Shown: positions 57,285 through 64,000 of the stretch, one piece after another | How the letters are laid out: each line of letters begins with the position of its first letter | How positions within the stretch are numbered: position 1 is the stretch's first letter | Source: Mus musculus | Lineage: Eukaryota; Chordata; Mammalia; Rodentia; Muridae | Direction: 5' to 3' | Assembly (NCBI RefSeq): GCF_000001635.26 | Contig: NC_000081.6 | Span: forward strand, 7,549,501 to 7,613,500 | DNA: 64,000 nucleotides | The notes under the pieces: model-generated | Told to the model about the DNA's origin: nothing | The model's input: the letters and a program-made list of their open reading frames with translations, nothing else | Databases searched by the model: none | Program-made: the position numbers and the translations under genes

Positions 57285-57445
57285 TGAAACCTTAAAGCCC
57301 ACCCATACCTGTTCTTTAGACACAGCTCCTCCAAGAAGCTCATACTCCTAACCTTCCTACACAATTCCACCACCCAACTGTGGACCAAGTGTTCAAGCAA
57401 ATGAGTCTATGAGGTTCCTTCTCATTCAAACCACCAAGGTGACTT
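57285..57445 (-). mobile_element. MaLR-type LTR end, antisense
   Basis: CTTCTGAAACCTTAAAGCCC, CTCCTCCAAGAAGCTCATAC, GTGGACCAAGTGTTCAAGCA and TCTCATTCAAACCACCA follow the same layout as the element at 3897-4283. Confidence 0.6.
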
Positions 57446-57469
57446 AAAGTTCATAAGACCCTTCATCTA

Positions 57470-57482
57470 TGTGTGTGTGTGT

Positions 57483-57534
<52 letters not shown>

Positions 57535-57537
57535 CGC
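57470..57537. repeat. (TG)n-(CG)n alternating purine-pyrimidine tract
   Basis: About thirty TG units with one GG slip end in six CG dinucleotides. Alternating TG/CG favours left-handed Z-DNA. Confidence 0.97.
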
Positions 57538-57789
57538 CTGAGTGCTATACAGAACAAGCACATATTAGATTGTACACATTTGCAAAAGGCACACAAGAGC
57601 AAGTGCCTTTGCCTCTCTCGTTTCATGTAACAGAGACAATAAGGAGTTTTCCCAAAGTCACATTTAAAAAAAATGAGCTAGATGAGCTACAACTTAAAGA
57701 CTATGGTGTTAGAGGTCACTGTTATCTTATGTTCCTTTACCGTATGTCTTACCCCTTTGTCTCTTCTGTGCGCCAATACATAAATTTAA

Positions 57790-58000
57790 AAAACCACATA
57801 AGATGATGGTCATGGGAATATAATTTATATAGTTGATTATTTTAAATATCTAAATATTCTATAAAATAAAATTGGTTAAATACATTTTGATATTTTCATG
57901 GGAGAGAATACCATATGGCTGTAGAAATACTTTCAAAAATTGTATGAATACTAGGTAATGGGTGGAAAGGACAGGCAATAAATCTTGTATGGATAGTTTG
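57790..58000 (+). mobile_element. Old L1M ORF2 3' fragment (tentative)
   Basis: AAATTGGTTAAATACATTTT and GAATACCATATGGCTGTAGA resemble the L1 ORF2 stretch AAATTATGGTACATCC...GGAATACTATGCAGCTGTA. It is short and decayed. Confidence 0.5.
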
Positions 58001-58872
58001 ATGCCAATGTGTTAGTTATAGGTTAACACCTGAAATCTGAACTAGGTTCAGGTCTGAAATATTCTGAGTACTGATATGAAGTTACATGTGGGAACATGTC
58101 TGATCTCATGTTACATTGTATAAAATCACCTTCAGGCTATATGCATTAGATGCATATGACACAAATGAATTTCCCATCCAGACTTGGTTCCCAGCACCAG
58201 AATTATTACACAATACACAAATATTTTAAACTTTAAATGATTGCTTACCATCCAGTGAGATAGCACATCTAATTCCAAGTGAATGGGTCTCCATGTATCT
58301 CCCTGGGTACCTCTGAAAACAAAGCTGACTGGTGAGGAAGGTGCATTGAGGCTATGGGTACAGTCTCCATCATTTCTTCCATATTCCCACTGATCTTTAG
58401 TCAAACTCCCTCTTTAAGGATACCTTTGGCCAGCCATCCTATAGTTAGGTTTTACTTGTCTGTCTTATCTAGATTAACCTACTCTGGTTGTTGCTGGGTC
58501 TGACTTCCTGTCTATGGAGAAGTTATTGATAACTAGGAATCAATGTCAGAACACTTCTAGCCACAGTTGAACAGGAAAGGGGATTTGAAGGAGTGGTTCC
58601 CAGGCTAAATTTACCTGCACTGTGTTATTTAGTTCAAGGCTGTCTTTTCCATAAACTGTGGATATCATTTTAATGCACCAGCCCAGACTATTGTTCAAAG
58701 AATTCTGCAAAAAATTTAACAGGCAACAAGTATACAGTATAAAAACAAAACAAAACCAAAAACAACCAAACAAAAGGAAAATGCTCAATCAAGAATATTT
58801 TTAGAGAAATATCTTTGTCAAAGAGAAGGGAATTTGAAAGAAATGTGAACACTGTTAAAATCAAAATAGAAT
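58001..58872. other. Unassigned sequence
   Basis: No gene is recognised. The A/C-rich stretch 58740-58780 is low complexity. Confidence 0.45.
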
Positions 58873-59018
58873 CACTTTGCCAATTTCTTTTTTTTATAAA
58901 ATGGTTTTAGAGCTTTATTGTAGAAAGGCAGGGAGAAAGGAGAGACAGTAGAAAAAAGAGAGGCTGGCCAAGGCCATGTGGGGAGCGGGGGAAAGGGAGA
59001 GACCACTTTGCCAATTCT
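58873..59018 (-). mobile_element. Short 3'-end retrocopy with poly(A) and target-site duplication
   Basis: About 115 bases (58889-59003) are flanked by CACTTTGCCAATTTCT (58873-58888) and CACTTTGCCAATTCT (59004-59018). On the minus strand the insert ends ...CAATAAAGCTCTAAAACC, a poly(A) signal (58914-58919 on the plus strand), followed 18 bases later by an A tail seen as a T run at 58888-58895. This is a 5'-truncated copy of a polyadenylated RNA inserted by the LINE machinery. The source RNA is a purine/pyrimidine-biased 3' end that I cannot name; it may be a recurrent mouse retroelement. Confidence 0.8.
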
Positions 59019-59023
59019 AAGCC

Positions 59024-59044
59024 AAAAAAAAAAAAAAAAAAAAA
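59024..59044. repeat. Poly(A) run
   Basis: About 21 A residues are followed by GGAAGGGAGGG. It lies outside the retrocopy duplication, so it belongs to the pre-existing site. Confidence 0.95.
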
Positions 59045-59474
59045 GGAAGGGAGGGAGAGAGAGAATACAGATAGGAGGGTATAAAAGCTGAGTGTTTAGA
59101 CAAGATTGTCTGGTAGTCACTACCACAAAAGGGTTTGCTGGAACTGTAAGACTAGGGACTACCCCAGATTCATTCAAAAGACATTTCTACAAGTGTCTGC
59201 CTGGCAAAATCAGCTCCACCCTGGACTAAGGGCACTCACAAGTCATCACTATGACCTGGTATTACTGCTTCAACATTTTTGATACAATCCTCATTTTTCT
59301 CTTATAAACTTTTCATTTTGACCTTCCAGAAATATGCCCAGAGTTTACTGTGGCTTACACATCCCAGCTTCTAATTCTCTGCTATTTCCAAGGAAATACC
59401 AGAGGCTTGCTCCCTCTGTCTTTCTCCGTCTTTCTTCATCCCATTCTCCATCCTGTTCTCTGTCTTTCTCTGTC

Positions 59475-59477
<3 letters not shown>
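59045..59477. other. Single-copy-looking sequence
   Basis: I see nothing recognisable. Confidence 0.5.

Positions 59478-59531
<54 letters not shown>
59478..59531. repeat. (TC)n microsatellite
   Basis: Twenty-six or so TC units occur. Confidence 0.97.
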
Positions 59532-59534
<3 letters not shown>

Positions 59535-60627
59535 CCCACCTCTTTCTTTCTGATCAGGTTTACACTCCTAACTCATTGTGAATTGAACACACTTTATGTC
59601 CAAGGTGTATTTCATCCTGGCTACCAAGCCCCACAGCTTAGCAACACAGTACAGCAGTGTCTTGTCAGTTAGACATGGTTACCTGGCTAGCTGAGAGCTA
59701 AACCTCATTGTCATTGCCTAGCACCATAAATGGTTATCACACTGCATGTCACTAGCCTAGGAGAAAGAGCAACCTCAAAAGTTTTATAATTTCAGTTGAA
59801 TTTATCCACTTGTAAACTGAGACATCGTTGTAAGTAAGTCATGGGCCACCCATGTTTGTGCAAAGCTTTTGAGTGTCCAGAAGTAAGATTACATTGCTTT
59901 ATGTAATATTTGCATGGAGAAAAACTAACAAATATGCATGGTAACTGTAATAATCTCAAATTCTATTGCTTGGGTTTCCCTGGAAAGGAGAAAGAATACA
60001 GTAGGTTTTATAGATCTGTTTTGTTTATACAGAACGAGCTGAAGCAAATGAGGTTAAATGTTAACAATTTTTTTTCAATCTGATTGATGTGCATACAGGT
60101 TCCTTTTAGTACGTTCTCTGCATTTGGAATATTTAATGTTGTACAATATACAGAATAACACACACACTGCAAGAGACCATCAGGCATGGAAGTATAAGCA
60201 ATAGCAATTGATGGCAAAATGTAAGCCATTGTCATTTTATTCTTTAAGATGCTCTGTATTGATCAGGTTTCCTATACAGTGCAATATTAAATAAGAAGAG
60301 AACATGTCCTCTCCTTAGAAAGAATCAATATGTTGGTGAAGAGAGATGCAGTGGGAAGCAGAGAATGCTCCTGCAGGACATTGGTAACTCAGTTGTTTGA
60401 AACCGTTTCCTCACCTAGCAGGTGGTGGATGACTCATCCTCAGACACAGACTGCATGATTATTACATGTTTATTGTTTCTGGTGTCCTTCAGACACAGAC
60501 ACCCACCCAGGCCTTGCATTCAGATGATCCGGTGGCTCATGTGACTAATTCTGGGTGGAATGGCTGTGGCAGTTAAAAAGAACATCCCTGCTCTGGTATT
60601 TCTGTATTCCATCTATCTGTTGCTTGG
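59532..60627. other. Single-copy-looking sequence
   Basis: I see nothing recognisable over 1.1 kb. Confidence 0.45.
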
Positions 60628-60928
60628 GGTATTATGGTGGTATTGTGGTGCTTGGCCCAGAGAGTGGCACTATTGGGAGTTGTGGCCTTGTTGGAGAAAG
60701 TGTGTCACTCTGGAAGCCAGTCTTCTCCTGGCTGCCTTTGGATTAAGATGCTGAACTTTTGTCTCCTCCTGACCCGTGTGACTGCACACTACCATGCTCC
60801 TGCCTTGATGATAATGGACTGAGCCTCTGAACTGGTAAAGCCAGACCCAATTAAATGTCATCCTTTATAAGAGTTGCCTTGGTCCTGGTGTCTGTTCACA
60901 GCAATGAAACCCTGTCTAAGACAGGTAT
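60628..60928 (+). mobile_element. MTD-class MaLR solo LTR with perfect 5-bp target duplication
   Basis: The LTR (60633-60923, 291 bp) starts TATGGTGGTATTGTGGTGCT, contains GAGAGTGGCACTATTGGGAG, GTCTTCTCCTGGCTGCCTTT, TGATAATGGACTGAGCCTCT and a poly(A)-like AATTAAA at 60849-60855, and ends CTGTCTAAGACA. GGTAT flanks it on both sides (60628-60632 and 60924-60928). No internal sequence is present, so it is a solo LTR. MT-class LTRs are known to start transcripts in mouse oocytes and early embryos; whether this copy does is unknown. Confidence 0.93.
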
Positions 60929-63900
60929 GTTGAACCTCTATGTTGAGATGGTTGATTCATTGTAGGGAAGGAGTCAGAATGCCCATGTATTATCAAGTTA
61001 AGGAGAGAACCCTGACCATAAATATACTCACTGGATTTCACAGGAATTAGAAGCAGATTCCTGAAGTTGTTTGTTACAACAACTAACTTCTCTGGCTGAC
61101 AGCAGCTTCTTTAGAATCCCTCCAAGTTTTGACAGTCTGTAACTACTAAAAGTTATCTTGTCCATTCATGTGTCTCTTAAGAAGTCCACTCATCCCAGAG
61201 ACAAAATAAAAATAACATAAATTCTGTGTATAGCCAAAAGGAAGTGATTAGTTTTCTAATGAATGAGTTGAAAGGGTGATAGACATCAGAGACAAGAAAA
61301 ATCTAAAAATAAATGTAAGAGGTACAAGACGTGAGACTCTGTTGTGCACTGAGCGGGATTAATCCATCTTTGATCTCTCTGTAGCTCTCCATCTTTATAT
61401 GGTATAGGTATTTACCTCATCAATTCTTTTGGGGTGAGTGCCTGAATGAATTGGAAGCTGCTATCAATGACTGAAACTGTCTGCAATTGGTGAAAACACT
61501 CAGTCCAACTCCTTGATTGACAGTTGTCAATATTTTCCCAGATACAGTTGCTATAACAGACCTCAAACCAGTGATTGCCCCAAGCTGGGCATGGATCAAG
61601 GCATAGCTGATAAATGTTCCTATTGTTACATCAACCCTGAGTCTGACAGAGCTATGAGAGACACTTCAGCCATATTTGAAATCTCATCAACGGTAGAAGG
61701 AATGACAATTTCAACCAGTTTATTTTGTCAATCGCATAGCGACCTTGGAGGCTATCATTATGATAGTCTCAGGTGTTTTCATTGCCTTGTGGATATGCAG
61801 GGAGAGCAACTGGGGAGGTCCCTGAATAAAATGATGTTCCTGAAGCTTAAGGCTTGGCAAGTCCACCCTGAGGAGACTTCTCTCGGCCACAGAAACCACA
61901 GTAACTGCCATGCTGTCTGCAGAGGCCACCACACCTGATTCTGGAGATCACCATGTTAGCCACGATGGCATCAGAAGATTCTCCTTCAACCGTGACAGCT
62001 CAGATGTGCCTCTGAGCTCTCATGTCAGGCTCTCCAGATGTCTCTCTCTACCTTGTAGATGTCAATCTGGACTAGAGAGAAGTGCCTCTTATCCTCATGA
62101 CAGCCAGCCAGGACAGGTAGGCTCAGCAAACTAAGCAGAGAGTGTGTACCATTAGTAAACAGAAGACTATGCACATGCCACCCGATCTTCTGTGGATGTA
62201 GAAGCCTCGAAGTCTCCCCCAACCCCAGCACCACCAAGCACTGTTGTGTGTACTATGGCACGAGCCCTAATAAAGGCTCATTGGGCTGAGTATGCTTTTC
62301 TCTCCAGTAGAGTAGGCTTAGCTAGTTGTACCAAGAGCAGATCACATCAAAGGTAAATGGCTACAGGGAGCAGAGACCTTCAAAAGAGCTGCAGCAAGCA
62401 ACTGGCCCTAGCCATCACACTGAGTCCCAAGGAGTCCCCAGGAGCAATTAGCCCTGGTTACTGAGTGGCTAGGAGCTGAGCTGCTGAACTCAGGGCTCAG
62501 CCCCTTAGGAGTAAGTGCTGAACTCTGCTAGCCAGCGGTGAGTTGTGTAGGCTGAGCAGATTCTCAGCCACGCAGAGACAAGACAACTCAAGCACCCACT
62601 GCTCGGTTGTTGCGGCTGTGAGTGAGGGTGAGCACCATGCAGTCTGTGGTAGCAACAAAGAGGTGGAGGCTCCTGGGGATGAATTGTGGCACAGAGAGAC
62701 ACTTTCTTGCGGGCCATTTCTTTGAGATCTAGCAGTGCAGGGTGGGAGGTGGGGGTGGCTGGCTGCAGAAGTCAGTTCTATTAGGAGCACCATGGCTTTA
62801 TTAAAATTCACATTTGGGAAACACTCTCCATATATACACACACCCATATAACTTGAAGGGAAATGGAAGCTGTCTGGTTTTGATTCAATTACACCCAACT
62901 TGTTAGCATTGTTTTATAAGCCCCAGCCAGCATCCTAGTACCCCACCCCACCCCCCAGGAACCCTTTTTTAAAGCTTCACTTTTAAGTCTAGAAGTTTTC
63001 ATTTTTCCCTTTTCTTTCCTTCCCTTTCTCTTTAATTTGCTAAAAGGAAACTGACTTTAGCACTAGTTTGAGTTTAGATTTATTCTTAGTACATGACTGA
63101 CTTCCAATGCAATTGGTTTAAAAAAAAATAGACTTTGTCTTTTCCCTGCTGCTGTTTCTCAGGATCCTGGAATTGTCACCCTGTCAAAATTCTGGTTTGC
63201 CACTTGAATGAAAAAGTAAAGACATTTACTACAAATTTGCATGGCAATGCCTTTCTGTTGACTTACTCTCCATTTGATTTGGTAGAGGATTTGGGTGGAA
63301 ATTGCTAAGAAGTTTCATTCACAAAGACAGACTTGGGAAATGACATATAATTATCCAAACCTATACTCAACAGGAGGAAAACAGAAAGGAGTTGGATGCT
63401 CCTCTTACTTTAGAGGGCTTCCAGAGTTTTCTACGAAGTAGACAGCAGCTTTAGTCACTGATATATCATCTTACCAACCAACCCCCAAAAGTAAACAGCA
63501 GCCCGGGACAGAGGAGGCCCTTTCCATTGTGTAGTAATGGGCTTCTTCTGCTACTTAGAAGCTAACAATTGCTCATTGTCTGTGAAGCTTCAAGGGTTAG
63601 ACATCACATTTTCTCACTGGTTCCTGGGAGGGAAGAGACCCCTTAAAGCAAAAGAGGAAGTCATTCCCACACGTGGAGCAGCCGCTCAGATCCCTAAGGC
63701 TGTGTGTTTATTTGTGCTGCTGGGAGATGAGCTTACAGCTGCACGGTGTGTCAATCTCTGAAGAGAGGTGGAGTCTCCTCCCAAATTGGTGTGGAAATGC
63801 GTGCAGATCAGGTGTGCTTTCTGGGCGGGTTTCAATTAAGTACTCATTTGCAAAAACGGAGCATATCTTTTCAATTGAACAAAGGACTTATACCTTCCCA

Positions 63901-64000
63901 TCTTCTAGGTACCTACCTGGCTATTGTCTGGGAGGCGATGGGAGAATGTCAAACTGCTAGGTTACTTGTTGCATGCCTGTAAGTGTACCCAAGTGAATGC
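60929..64000. other. Single-copy sequence with unidentified ORFs
   Basis: No repeat is recognised over 3 kb. A 141-residue plus-strand ORF (61513-61938) overlaps a 70-residue minus ORF (61720-61932). Another plus frame near 61740-61800 reads a hydrophobic AIIMIVSGVFIALWICRES segment between stops. An AATAAA lies at 62268-62273 without a following A tail. I cannot identify a gene or pseudogene. A 133-residue minus ORF (62497-62898) also lacks motifs. Confidence 0.35.

Noticed and set aside
62497..62898. 133-residue minus-strand ORF as a gene
   Set aside because: No motif or family resemblance is visible, and other frames overlap it. It is kept only as part of the unassigned region.

Overview
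This is mammalian nuclear DNA, and the interspersed repeats identify it as mouse (genus Mus). It contains 3' ends of L1Md-type LINEs, rodent ORR1 and MT class MaLR LTRs, two URR1 hAT elements, and B1, B3, B4/RSINE and ID SINEs. Microsatellites are long and numerous, as is usual in rodents. I see no intact protein-coding gene, no functional tRNA or rRNA gene, no CpG island and no CRISPR. The window reads as intergenic or deep intronic sequence. The only clear protein-coding remnant is the C-terminal tail of L1 ORF2 at 20834-21298. One short candidate exon on the minus strand (28970-29173) is flagged as speculative.

Layout. 0-13 kb: ORR1-type LTR, old L1 pieces, a MaLR LTR with a GA tract, L1 3' UTR fragments on both strands, B1 and B4, a young truncated L1Md 3' end with target-site duplications (8740-9156), a long antisense L1 3' UTR (about 10640-12042) and a solo ORR1A LTR with a perfect 5-bp duplication (12402-12806). 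13-18 kb: mostly single-copy sequence with MIR and B3 fragments, a 152-nt pure purine tract and an extended AP-1-like site. 18-24 kb: stacked repeats including URR1, a 1.15-kb truncated L1Md with a 16-bp duplication (20131-21314), a MIR, a perfect 42-bp tandem duplication and an ERV LTR. 25.9-28.7 kb: an old L1M element interrupted by a 10 x 14-bp minisatellite. 29-38 kb: largely single-copy, with B1, B3, ID, a MER5-like fragment and a MaLR/DNA-transposon mosaic. 38.4-41.8 kb: four MaLR LTRs, a SINE and a pentanucleotide array. 42-54 kb: mostly single-copy, with L2, MER5, B4 and long pyrimidine tracts. 54-61 kb: an ERV-like repeat, a textbook URR1 copy (54915-55153), MaLR LTRs, a TG/CG tract, a short poly(A) retrocopy (58873-59018) and an MTD solo LTR with a perfect 5-bp duplication (60628-60928). 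61-64 kb: single-copy sequence of unknown content.

No genes work together here. Any function would be regulatory: LTR promoters and poly(A) signals, possible enhancers in the single-copy stretches, or structure-forming microsatellites. Family names come from recognising consensus patterns by eye. Insertions with target-site duplications or paired terminal repeats are firm; old fragments and exact subfamily names are tentative. I found no sign of a novel biological system.
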